From the NCBI GenBank assembly GCA_035532755.1, contig DATKQI010000106.1, forward strand, positions 1-13,993: DNA of 13,993 bases, given 5' to 3'. A program made the translations under genes and the position numbers. The notes beneath the pieces are model-generated. The model was not told the origin of the DNA. It saw nothing but the letters and a program-made list of their open reading frames with translations, and did not search any database. This DNA comes from DATKQI01 sp035532755. Lineage in GTDB: Bacteria; Pseudomonadota; Alphaproteobacteria; Acetobacterales; Acetobacteraceae. Below are positions 7,448-13,975 of this stretch, one piece after another (position 1 is the first letter of the stretch; the number at the start of each line of letters is the position of its first letter).

Positions 7448-8962
7448 TCAATACGCGTTCGTGCCACTGACCACGGACACAAACGTCCGCGCCAGGATCC
7501 AGAGGTCAAAAGTGAACGAGCGAGTGCGTATGTACTCCAGATCGAGTTCCACCCGTCGCTGCATATTGGCGTCGGTGCCGGTTTCGCCCCGAAACCCGTT
7601 GACCTGCGCCCAGCCCGTGATTCCGGGGCGCACGCGATGTCTTGCTGCATAGTACCGGATGATGTTGAGGAATCGGCGGTTCAGCGCCTCGGGATGCGGC
7701 CTTGGTCCGACAAGCGACATGCTGCCGCCGACCACGTTGAAAAGTTGTGGCAGCTCGTCCAGACTGGTCCTGCGCAGGAACCCACCCACGCGCGTCACTC
7801 TCGGATCGCTGCGAATTGCCTGGATGCTGCCATCCCGCCCCGCGGCGTTGGACCGCATGGTGCGGAACTTCAGCACCATGAAGGGTTCGTTGTTCCAGCC
7901 CCATCGCCGTTGCCGGAACAACGCCGGGCCGGAACTCTCCAGCTTTATCGCGAGGGCGATGAGCGCGAACACTGGCGCCAACGCCACCACCAGCAGCGAT
8001 GCCAGCACGATGTCGAAGAAGCGCTTTGCGGCCAGCTCGGCGGGCGTCATGGCACTGCGGCGCAGGCGCAGGCAGGCGGCGTGATCGAGCGGGCTGTCAG
8101 CTTCGCCAAATGTCGAAAAGGTAGGTGCCAACGATATCTCTACGGGCAGATGCTCCAGGCATGACAGCGTTCGCCTGATGCTCGCATCATCCAGACCGGC
8201 CCCGATGATCACGACACGATCGCAGCTCCGTCCAGGCACCGCAAGGACGTCGATTAACGTGGCCACATCCTCTGCGACATCCGCGGAAGGACTCGGATCG
8301 ACCCGCGCCACCCGCGGGGTTCCGAAATCGGCGTCATCATCGTCCCCAACGGTGATGCAGCCAGTGACAAGCGGGCCGCCGAAGCCTGCGGCCGCAACCA
8401 TGCTCCGTACCGCCTCCGGTGTGCCGACAAGAAGTATCCGTCCGCTCAGACTGAGGATCCGATGCCGTTGCAGCGCCACGCAGGCAATCCGCGCAAGCGC
8501 GATGCACAACGCGCCGGCCATCCCTGCCGCCACCGGCCCGGCGGCCGCCATGGGACCATCGACGGTGGCGGCCACGATCGCCGTGATGCCGGTGACAAAT
8601 ACGGCGATCTCGATCGCAGTGGTGCCGGTGTGGCGAATTTCGCGCTCCGACCGCACAGCATAGAGCCCCAGGTTTTGACTGAGCGCTCCGACCAGCAATG
8701 CGCAAGCCAGCACCGCAAGCAGTTCGATTGTTTGGCCGCGGGCGGTGCTCAGCACACCAATGAACATGATCATGCCGATGGCCACCGTATCGGTGCCCAT
8801 CAGGAGCGATGACGCCCATAACCGATGATCTCTCGGGCGGTGTTGGGATGGTGCGGCAAAGCCTCTGCCTGCGGACCGGCCGAAGTCGACAGCATCGGCC
8901 GTCCGGTCAAGAGCGCTTATTGCTGCTGGCTCGCAGGAACGCGACCGGAGAATAGCCGTCAT
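7448..8962 (-). CDS. Polyprenyl-phosphate hexose-1-phosphate transferase (WcaJ/GumD/PssY type)
   Basis: The initiating enzyme of EPS assembly: it moves a hexose-1-phosphate, usually glucose-1-phosphate, from UDP-sugar to undecaprenyl phosphate at the inner membrane. The 504-residue length fits the long polytopic class. Hydrophobic segments occupy about residues 50-175, then comes a nucleotide-binding-like region (GRILLVGTPEAV, VVIIGAGLDD). The catalytic bacterial sugar transferase domain starts near residue 312 with a membrane hairpin (FFDIVLASLLVVALAPVF). Its markers are KFRTM (365-369), the catalytic Asp-Glu dyad in LDELPQLFNVV (D402, E403), MSLVGPRPHPEAL and RPGITGWAQVNGFRGET. The ATG at 8962 has GAGGAT a few bases upstream. 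It is the first gene of the minus-strand EPS operon. The exact sugar is inferred from the family. Confidence 0.93.
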   Translation of the reverse strand: MTAILRSRSCEPAAISALDRTADAVDFGRSAGRGFAAPSQHRPRDHRLWASSLLMGTDTVAIGMIMFIGVLSTARGQTIELLAVLACALLVGALSQNLGLYAVRSEREIRHTGTTAIEIAVFVTGITAIVAATVDGPMAAAGPVAAGMAGALCIALARIACVALQRHRILSLSGRILLVGTPEAVRSMVAAAGFGGPLVTGCITVGDDDDADFGTPRVARVDPSPSADVAEDVATLIDVLAVPGRSCDRVVIIGAGLDDASIRRTLSCLEHLPVEISLAPTFSTFGEADSPLDHAACLRLRRSAMTPAELAAKRFFDIVLASLLVVALAPVFALIALAIKLESSGPALFRQRRWGWNNEPFMVLKFRTMRSNAAGRDGSIQAIRSDPRVTRVGGFLRRTSLDELPQLFNVVGGSMSLVGPRPHPEALNRRFLNIIRYYAARHRVRPGITGWAQVNGFRGETGTDANMQRRVELDLEYIRTRSFTFDLWILARTFVSVVSGTNAY

Positions 8963-9109
8963 GACGATCCTCAGTAAATGTTCATCGGCCTTGGCATTAA
9001 TCTGGAAGTGATACAGACGGCGCGATCCAAGCAGTGATATTTTCGCATGGAAGTGGGTTCGACAGTTTTCCAGGCGGCCGTAAATCGCGCGGTGTCCGGT
9101 AGTGTTTAA

Positions 9110-9139
9110 TTAGCAAATCTGATCTCTCAGCGCTTTCAA
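9110..9139 (-). promoter_or_regulatory. Candidate promoter of the EPS operon
   Basis: On the minus strand, TTGAAA (9139-9134) is followed after 18 bases by TGCTAA (9115-9110), in an AT-rich pocket about 150 bases ahead of the sugar-transferase ATG at 8962. The -35 matches consensus at five positions; the -10 is weak, and adjacent registers (TTGCTA, GCTAAT) are possible. It is the best candidate for a promoter of the whole operon. The long 5' leader (about 8963-9100) holds no hairpin or riboswitch that I recognise. Confidence 0.35.
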
Positions 9140-9168
9140 TTGCACGAAACTTGATACTACGTTATAAA
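9140..9168 (+). promoter_or_regulatory. Candidate plus-strand promoter with no clear gene
   Basis: TTGCAC (9140-9145), a 17-base spacer and TATAAA (9163-9168) make a well-spaced sigma70-like element abutting the minus-strand candidate. The -10 is strong (five of six) and the -35 weak. Transcription would enter 9175-9740, which holds only a degraded transposase. It may be relic, drive an unseen small RNA, or be a chance result of AT richness. Confidence 0.3.
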
Positions 9169-9180
9169 AAGGGGTCGAGA

Positions 9181-9540
9181 ACAACGCCGGTGAATTTCCT
9201 TCGCCATGCCGAGATGATGGGGAAGTGGTCTACGTTTGGGCGCTCGCACAAATCCGTTGGCATGTGCCTTCGGACGGTCGCTCACGGCGCTATATCACCT
9301 GAGCGCCTCCCAAAACGCCTGCTGTTGCCTTATCCTCCGAGGTCGCGAGTGGCTGTGCGGCCACGGCGTCAGGGTGCTCACGGGGGGACGATCGGCCTGC
9401 GGCGTCTCCTGGCGGAGCGGCGGCCGGCGTCCACGGACGTGGTGGAAATTCGGAGCCCGTCAGGGTGTGGGCGCGGGTGGTCGTCGGATCGGCTGGCTAC
9501 GGGGGAGTTTCCGGACTTCACCCGAAGGCCCGAGGACCCG
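9181..9540. other. Intergenic stretch without a convincing gene
   Basis: This stretch lies between the AT-rich promoter pocket and the start of the transposase remnant. Several short open frames exist, but their translations are Arg/Gly/Cys-rich with no recognisable motif, and none has both a ribosome site and a plausible product. The last 100 bases or so directly precede the IS256-type start codon and may be the leader of that insertion sequence; I cannot identify its terminal repeat by eye. Confidence 0.5.
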
Positions 9541-9743
9541 ATGACCGAGGAGAGGTTACCGCTGGCCGAGTTGCCGGCGAAGGCCGGCGGCGGCGACTTC
9601 CTGCGCAGCTTGGCCGTGCCGTGGCCGCCAACACCGAGGGTCGGCGCGCTGACCTGCGTGCCCAAGGGCCAGCAGAGCATGGTCTCGGCCGCCCTGCCTG
9701 ACCGACGCGCTCAGCCCGGCAAGCCCGGCGCGGTTCAAGGTGC
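9541..9743 (+). pseudogene. IS256-type (mutator) transposase remnant with internal deletion
   Basis: The frame begins MTEERLPLAELPAKAGGGD then FLRSLA (9541-9615), which matches the N-terminus of IS256-family transposases common in alphaproteobacteria. After about a dozen unmatched residues it continues LTCVPKGQQSMVSAAL (about 9649-9696). I recognise that as an internal segment lying well over 200 residues later in the intact protein, the region with the usual wording HVPKGQ. The catalytic domain between them is missing, so about 60 residues stand for a protein of roughly 400. The 3' part runs into the antisense of the repeat-protein gene ending at 9735. Recognition is from memory, not a search; the N-terminal match is stronger than the internal one. 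Confidence 0.6.
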
Positions 9744-10061
9744 CCGCGTCGGACCGGATGGCGATGCGTCGGCGCCCTGGCCCTGGGTGGCTTTTCCCAA
9801 GGCATTGCCGGCGTCATGGACCCCTTTGCCGACGGCCGCGCCGAACTCATGCGCGCCTTTGCCGACGGCGACCCCGAACTCACGGGCGCTTTTGGCAATG
9901 GCATGGCCGGCGTCATGGGCGTCCTGGCCGATTTTCTGCCCGATCTGACAGGCAAATTCGAATGTCGGGCTGCACGCGAATGCCGCAGCGGTGTCGAACG
10001 GACTGACCGCGACGAGGATGCCGAGCGTCAGCACGCTGAGGGAAGGACGACCCCGGCGCAT
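9735..10061 (-). CDS. Secreted small protein with four 11-residue repeats
   Basis: The 108-residue protein opens with a signal peptide (basic MRRGRP, hydrophobic LSVLTLGILVAVS, probable cleavage after TAAAFA near residue 29). A short segment with two cysteines (C30, C38) follows, then four consecutive 11-residue units at 47-90: DAHDAGHAIAK, SAREFGVAVGK, GAHEFGAAVGK, GVHDAGNALGK. The tail is Gly/Ala/Ser/Pro-rich. Each unit has a conserved Gly and a terminal Lys, with alternating polar and small hydrophobic residues, consistent with an amphipathic helix of the 11-mer class seen in LEA-like or lipid-surface proteins. The start is ATG 10061, with GGGGAG about ten bases upstream. It lies 109 bases downstream of the MlaC-like gene on the same strand and could share its transcript. 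I do not recognise a family; a periplasmic or surface lipid-associated role is only a guess. Confidence 0.6.
   Translation of the reverse strand: MRRGRPSLSVLTLGILVAVSPFDTAAAFACSPTFEFACQIGQKIGQDAHDAGHAIAKSAREFGVAVGKGAHEFGAAVGKGVHDAGNALGKATQGQGADASPSGPTRAP
9792..9923 (-). repeat. Four tandem 33-base units encoding 11-residue repeats
   Basis: Four in-frame 33-base units lie inside the secreted-protein gene. The middle two are the most alike (AREFGVAVGK versus AHEFGAAVGK); the outer two share the HDAG core. Conservation is at protein level with many third-position changes, so the repeat is old or under protein-level selection rather than a recent slippage product. Confidence 0.7.
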
Positions 10062-10170
10062 CGATAGGCATCTCCCCGCCGATTGCGCATGATCATGACC
10101 GTGTCGCCGTCTCCGATTACCGTCTGCCGTCGGACAGATCAATGCAGCCGATCTGCGACCGGCCGAACCG

Positions 10171-10797
10171 CTACGGCGTGTGGGCGTGCAGCATCCGCAG
10201 GAACAGGTCGAGATCGCCGCCGTTGCGGGCGATGAAGGACGTGTAGTCGCTGCGCAGCGACAGCCGCATGCTGATGCCCTCGGCCTGCACGTCGAGGATG
10301 CGGAACGCGCCGGCGCCGGCCGCGTCCGCGGCGGACTCCAGCAGCCAGGTGATGCGCACCGCCGGCGCGTCGCCGGTCTGCACGATGGTCGGCACATGCA
10401 GGCCGTCCGGCTCGACACTGTCCGCCAGCACCGTCACCTTGCTGGTGCCCGCGCCATAGGCGCCGACCCGGCTGGCCACCGCATTGGCCAGCACCCGCAG
10501 GAACAACTGGCGATAGTCCTGCTGCTGCGCCGGCGTCGCCTGCCGCCAGTACCGGCCGAGGCAGAAGCGCGCCACCGCCGCCACGTCCACCACACGCGCC
10601 AGGAACGGCTCCAGCCGGCGGCGCTTCTCCGCGTCGGTCGTCGCATCGCCCAGCACGCCCGGCAGATCGCGCCCGAGTTGCCCGATGAAGTCCGCCGCAC
10701 TGACCATCGGGCTGCCCGCCGGGTTGCCCGCGCGGCCGGCGGCTGCGTGCAGCCATGCCGCGGCGAGAACGGCGAGCCCGAGACGGCGTCTGTGCAT
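10171..10797 (-). CDS. MlaC/Ttg2D-like periplasmic phospholipid-binding protein
   Basis: The 208-residue protein has a signal peptide (MHRRRLGLAVLAAAWLHAA, likely cleaved near residue 22). The mature part has the MlaC/toluene-tolerance Ttg2 pattern: FIGQLGRDLPGVLGD, RVVDVAAVARFCLGRYWR, QQQDYRQLFLRVLANAVASR, and a C-terminal beta-rich half with RILDVQAEGISMRLSLRSD and ending FLRMLHA. Family members carry a lipid through the periplasm between inner- and outer-membrane complexes; the hopanoid protein HpnM is a relative. I chose the ATG at 10797 because it gives a clean signal peptide, although the frame is open to 10860. It lies 64 bases after the methyltransferase gene on the same strand. No permease, ATPase or MCE-domain partner is in the window, so this copy probably serves a local lipid pathway rather than the canonical Mla system. 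Confidence 0.85.
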   Translation of the reverse strand: MHRRRLGLAVLAAAWLHAAAGRAGNPAGSPMVSAADFIGQLGRDLPGVLGDATTDAEKRRRLEPFLARVVDVAAVARFCLGRYWRQATPAQQQDYRQLFLRVLANAVASRVGAYGAGTSKVTVLADSVEPDGLHVPTIVQTGDAPAVRITWLLESAADAAGAGAFRILDVQAEGISMRLSLRSDYTSFIARNGGDLDLFLRMLHAHTP

Positions 10798-10861
10798 GGC
10801 GCCATTTAGACGCTCATTCCGGCGGCAATTGAAGTGCGGCTGACCGGCAGCCCCATCCATG

Positions 10862-11596
10862 TCAGCGCGTGGCGGTGTAGGTCCTGAACAGGCCGAACTC
10901 GGTGGCCGAGTGCGCGTCGCGCAGGCCGCTGGCGCGCAGGGCGGTCAGGATGGTCTCGGGGGGAACGCAGCTCTCGATCGTATCCCAGTAGTAGCGCATC
11001 AGCGTCTCGGCCTGGCGGCCGGAGCCGGCCAGCCGGCTCAGCAGCGGCACCACCCGGCCCAGATAGGCACGGACCAGGCGATGGGCCTGCCGGCTGCCGG
11101 GGCGGCCGATCTCCAGCAGCAGCACTTGCCCGCCCGGCCGCAGCACCCGGGCGAACTCGGTGAAGGCGGTATCGAGGCTGCCGACATGGCGCAGCGCGTA
11201 TCCCATGGTCAGCAGGTCGAACCGCGCGTCCGCGAACGGCAGGGAGTCCGCCGACCCCTGAACCAGACACAGCCCGGCATGGCGGCCGGCGCGGCGCAGC
11301 ATGCCGGCGCTGAGATCGAGCGCGGTGACGCTGCCGGACGGCCCGACGAGGTGCCGCGCCGCGGCGGCGACCATGCCCGTGCCGGTCGCCACGTCGAGCA
11401 CCCGCATCCCCGCCGCCAGACCGGCCTGCCGCAGGGCCCGGGCGCGATAGCGCCGTCCGGTGCCGAAGGAGAAGACCTGGTTGATGGCGTCGTAGTCGGC
11501 TGCCGTGGCATCGAACAGGCGGCGCACGAACGCCTCCCGCTCGGCCGCGCCCGCGTAGTACGCCGTCAGGGCAGGGTGGGGCGGCAGCGGGTCCAC
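10862..11596 (-). CDS. UbiE/COQ5-like SAM-dependent methyltransferase
   Basis: The 244-residue class I methyltransferase has the UbiE-type entry FDATAADYDAINQVFSFGTG (residues 28-47), SAM motif I VLDVATGTG (66-74), the acidic motif II ALDLSAGML, then SADSLPFADARFDLLTM and GYALRHV, and the post-motif RVLRPGGQVLLLEIGRP. Canonical UbiE methylates demethylmenaquinone or the ubiquinone precursor. Here the neighbours are an MlaC-like protein and, divergently, an acyltransferase and a GT2 enzyme, so a specialised lipid or polyene substrate is more likely than housekeeping quinone synthesis. The start is GTG at 11596, giving MDPLPPHPAL; AGAAGGA lies about 11 bases upstream. It leads a minus-strand pair. 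Confidence 0.85.
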   Translation of the reverse strand: MDPLPPHPALTAYYAGAAEREAFVRRLFDATAADYDAINQVFSFGTGRRYRARALRQAGLAAGMRVLDVATGTGMVAAAARHLVGPSGSVTALDLSAGMLRRAGRHAGLCLVQGSADSLPFADARFDLLTMGYALRHVGSLDTAFTEFARVLRPGGQVLLLEIGRPGSRQAHRLVRAYLGRVVPLLSRLAGSGRQAETLMRYYWDTIESCVPPETILTALRASGLRDAHSATEFGLFRTYTATR

Positions 11597-11687
11597 TGGG
11601 GTGTCGGTCCTTCTGACACGGCGCCCTTATCACGCCTGTCGCGTCCCATGGTAAGTTCCAGGCGACAGCAGCGACGATGGGATTGCA
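11597..11687. promoter_or_regulatory. Divergent intergenic region with an inverted repeat
   Basis: The 91-base gap separates the methyltransferase (minus) from the acyltransferase (plus). It contains CTGTCGC at 11636-11642 and its exact inverse GCGACAG at 11662-11668, with 19 bases between. That geometry could suit an operator controlling both directions, but seven-base arms arise by chance in such GC-rich DNA. No strong sigma70 hexamers stand out. Confidence 0.3.
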
Positions 11688-12476
11688 ATGGAGGTTGCCT
11701 GCGACCTCGCGCATCCAGGCCGCCGGCGCGGGAAGCTGGCGCGCGTGCGGGACCGGGGGATGTTCTACCTGGTGCTGGGGATCTTCTGCCTTGTCAGCCT
11801 GGCCTGGAGCCTGCTCGCCGGCGTGCTGTTCCGCCTGCTGCCGCGCCGGGCGGGGGCCACGCTCGGACAGTTCGTCATCATGGCCGGGTTCCGCGCCGGC
11901 CTGGGGCTGATGCGGCTGGGCGGACTGGCGCGGTTCGACCTCGCCGCGCTGGACGCGCTGCCCGCCCAGGGTCCGGCGGTCATCGCCTGCAACCACCTGT
12001 CGCTGCTGGACGCGGTGCTGGTGATCTCCCGCCTGCCCAACGCGGTCTGCATTGCCAAGGCGGGGTTGTGGGACAACCCGTTCCTGGGCGGCAGCGTCCG
12101 CCTGGCCGGCTATATCCGCAACGACGCGCCCCTGGCCCTGATCCGCGCCGCGTCCCGCGCGCTGGGCGAGGGGCGGCAACTGGTGATCTTCCCGGAGGGC
12201 ACGCGCTCCGACGGTCGCGGGTTGGGACGCTTCAGGCCCGGCTTTGCCGCCATGGCCAGGATGGCGGGGGTGCCGGTGCAGACGGTCTTCCTGCACAGCA
12301 ACACCCCCTATCTGCGGCGCGGCTGGGCACTGCACCGCATGCCCGACTTCCCGCTGGCCTACCGTGCCCGCTGCGGCCGGCGCATCGCGGTGAGCGGGGA
12401 CGTGCGCGCCGCTTCGGACGGGATGGAACGCTACTTCGCCGACGAACTGTCCCGCGCCGAACTCTCCCGCGCATGA
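11688..12476 (+). CDS. PlsC-type lysophospholipid/lipid acyltransferase
   Basis: The 262-residue membrane-associated acyltransferase probably transfers an acyl chain from ACP or CoA to a lysolipid or related hydroxyl. It has an N-terminal hydrophobic segment (FYLVLGIFCLVSLAWSLLAG, about 26-45), the catalytic H-x4-D block as NHLSLLD (102-108), and the glycerol-phosphate motif FPEGTRS (168-174), followed by RFRPGFAAMA and VPVQTVFLHSN. The spacing of about 66 residues between blocks is normal. The ATG at 11688 has a GGGA about six bases upstream; an ATG at 11760 that starts at the membrane segment is the alternative. Its stop overlaps the next gene's start as ATGA, so the two are translationally coupled. 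The glycosyltransferase and deacetylase neighbours suggest a glycolipid or polyene substrate rather than bulk phosphatidate synthesis. Confidence 0.9.
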   Translation: MEVACDLAHPGRRRGKLARVRDRGMFYLVLGIFCLVSLAWSLLAGVLFRLLPRRAGATLGQFVIMAGFRAGLGLMRLGGLARFDLAALDALPAQGPAVIACNHLSLLDAVLVISRLPNAVCIAKAGLWDNPFLGGSVRLAGYIRNDAPLALIRAASRALGEGRQLVIFPEGTRSDGRGLGRFRPGFAAMARMAGVPVQTVFLHSNTPYLRRGWALHRMPDFPLAYRARCGRRIAVSGDVRAASDGMERYFADELSRAELSRA

Positions 12477-13213
12477 CGCCCTCCACGACCCATCTGGTCG
12501 TGATCCCGAGCTACAACCCCGGGCCCGCGATGCTGGCCACGGTGCGCGCCGCGCGCGCCGCCTGGGCGCCGGTCTGGGTGGTGGTGGACGGCAGCACGGA
12601 CGGCACCGACCGGCTGCTGCACGAGGAGGCGGCGCGCGACCGGCTGCTGCGGGTGCTGGTGCTGGCACGCAACCAGGGCAAGGGCGGCGCGGTGCTGCAC
12701 GGGCTGCGGGCGGCGGCGGCGGCGGGCTTCACCCATGCCCTGACCTTCGATGCCGATGGCCAGCACCCGGCCTCGCATATCGGCGCCTTCATGGCTGCCT
12801 CGGCCGCCGATCCGGGGGCGATGGTGCTCGGCGTGCCGGTGTTCGACGCCGCCGCCCCGGCGCTGCGCGTGCAGGGGCGGCGGGTGTCCAACTGGTGGGC
12901 AAAGCTGGAGACCGGCGGCCGGATCGCCGATTCCCTGTTCGGCTTCCGCGTCTATCCGATCGCGCCGCTGCTCGCGGTGATGCAGGCCACGCGCTGGATG
13001 CGCCGCTTCGACTTCGATCCGGAGGCGGCGGTGCGGCTGTGCTGGCAGGGCGTGCGCGCGATCAACCTGCCGGCCCCGGTCGCCTATCCGACGGCCGCGG
13101 CGGGCGGGGTGTCGCATTTCCGCTATGGCCGCGACAACCTGCTGCTGACCGGCATGCATGTCCGGCTGATGCTGGCCTGGCTGGCGCGGCGGCTACGCCA
13201 GCCCGTCGCCTAG
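12473..13213 (+). CDS. GT2-family glycosyltransferase (dolichyl-phosphate-mannose-synthase-like)
   Basis: The 246-residue GT-A enzyme has VVIPSYNPGP (9-18), VVVDGSTDGT (36-45), ARNQGKGGAVLHGL (65-78) and the metal-binding TFDADGQHP (91-99). The GKGGAV and DADGQH pattern places it with polyprenyl-phosphate or lipid-directed GT2 enzymes such as dolichol-phosphate mannose synthases. FGFRVYPI and FDFDPEAAVRL follow, and there is no long C-terminal membrane region. The ATG at 12473 shares the ATGA junction with the acyltransferase stop, fixing the start. Its last 21 bases overlap the convergent deacetylase gene. The open frame extends far upstream to 10859, but that part is antisense to the methyltransferase or out of frame with the acyltransferase and is not coding. 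Sugar donor is unknown. Confidence 0.9.
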   Translation: MTPSTTHLVVIPSYNPGPAMLATVRAARAAWAPVWVVVDGSTDGTDRLLHEEAARDRLLRVLVLARNQGKGGAVLHGLRAAAAAGFTHALTFDADGQHPASHIGAFMAASAADPGAMVLGVPVFDAAAPALRVQGRRVSNWWAKLETGGRIADSLFGFRVYPIAPLLAVMQATRWMRRFDFDPEAAVRLCWQGVRAINLPAPVAYPTAAAGGVSHFRYGRDNLLLTGMHVRLMLAWLARRLRQPVA

Positions 13214-13975
13214 GGTCACGCTGCGCAGGCCCCGCCCCGCCAGGGCCATCAGCAGGTCGGGCAGCACCGCCAGCACGACGGCCCGGCCGTCGGGGGCGCG
13301 TGCGGCGCCGCCGTCATGCAGCAGCAGCACATCGCCCGCCGCCAGTCCGCGCCGCAGCCGGGCGCCCGCGGCGGCCGGGTCGCCGCGCAGCCCGTCCAGC
13401 GCCCGGCGGGTCCATGAGACCAGGCGCAGGCCCTGTCCGGCCAGCACCGGCTGCAGCAGCGGGCTGCGCAGCCCCATCGGCGCGCGGAAGAAATGCGGCG
13501 GCGTGCCGGCGAGCCCGGCCAGCGTGGCCTGGGCGGCGGCGATCTCGCGCCGCAGCCGGCCGGGCGGCAGGGCGGCGAAGTGGTGCGGGTGGCGGTCGGT
13601 GTGGTTCTCGACCGAATGGCCGCGCCGGATGATCTCGCCCACCAGCCGCGGATGCGCCCGCGCCCGCGCGCCGATGCAGAAAAAGCTCGCCCGCGCGCCG
13701 TGCCGGTCCAGCAGGTCGAGCACGCGCGGCGTCACCTCGGGGTCCGGCCCGTCGTCGAAGCTCAGCACGATTTCGGCGCGGCCGGATGGCGGCAGGCGCC
13801 GCAGGTTCGGCCCCAGCAGCGTGCTGCGCGGCCACATGCCCGCCCCGGTCAGCACCGCCTGGTTCAGCGCCACGCCGCCCAGCGCCCACGGCCAGGCGGC
13901 CGGCACGGCCACGGCCAGCGCCGCCGCCGCCGCGTGCAGGCCGATCGAGGCGCGCAGCGACGCAGGCAGGCTCAA
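13193..13975 (-). CDS. NodB-type polysaccharide deacetylase (CE4), start possibly beyond window
   Basis: A hydrolase of the carbohydrate esterase 4 fold that removes N- or O-acetyl groups from a glycan, metal-dependent. Motif 1 is LSFDDGPDP (D74 base, D75 metal ligand), motif 2 is HTDRH (H125, H129 metal ligands), motif 3 is FRAPMG (164-168), and the late motif is LLLHDG (217-222) with the catalytic-type His. An N-terminal hydrophobic stretch (about 11-45, two possible spans) suggests membrane anchoring with a periplasmic catalytic domain. The listed start is TTG at 13975, but the frame remains open to the right edge, so a longer N-terminus is possible. It overlaps the GT2 gene tail-to-tail by 21 bases. 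Convergent placement makes a shared pathway likely but co-transcription impossible. Confidence 0.88.
   Translation of the reverse strand: MSLPASLRASIGLHAAAAALAVAVPAAWPWALGGVALNQAVLTGAGMWPRSTLLGPNLRRLPPSGRAEIVLSFDDGPDPEVTPRVLDLLDRHGARASFFCIGARARAHPRLVGEIIRRGHSVENHTDRHPHHFAALPPGRLRREIAAAQATLAGLAGTPPHFFRAPMGLRSPLLQPVLAGQGLRLVSWTRRALDGLRGDPAAAGARLRRGLAAGDVLLLHDGGAARAPDGRAVVLAVLPDLLMALAGRGLRSVTLGDGLA

Noticed and set aside
7433..8164. 243-residue plus-strand frame opposite the sugar transferase
   Set aside because: It is antisense to the conserved catalytic domain and has no motif of its own.
9792..9923. Possible CRISPR or direct-repeat array
   Set aside because: The 33-base units are contiguous, without spacers, and conserved at protein level within a coding frame, so they are a coding tandem repeat.
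9151..9948. 265-residue plus-strand frame as a single gene
   Set aside because: Only its middle resembles a transposase; the start is unrelated sequence and the end is antisense to the repeat protein, giving a PLPTA-like periodic translation. I annotated only the remnant.
10859..12472. Upstream part of the 784-residue plus-strand open frame
   Set aside because: Only the portion from the ATG at 12473 shows GT2 motifs. The rest lies antisense to the methyltransferase or out of frame with the acyltransferase, and has a low-complexity translation, so it is not a fusion protein.
10806..12668. 620-residue open frame on the minus strand
   Set aside because: It is antisense to the acyltransferase and part of the GT2 gene and out of frame with the methyltransferase; the translation is Arg/Pro/Ala/Gln-rich with no motif. 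Long empty frames are expected in DNA this GC-rich.
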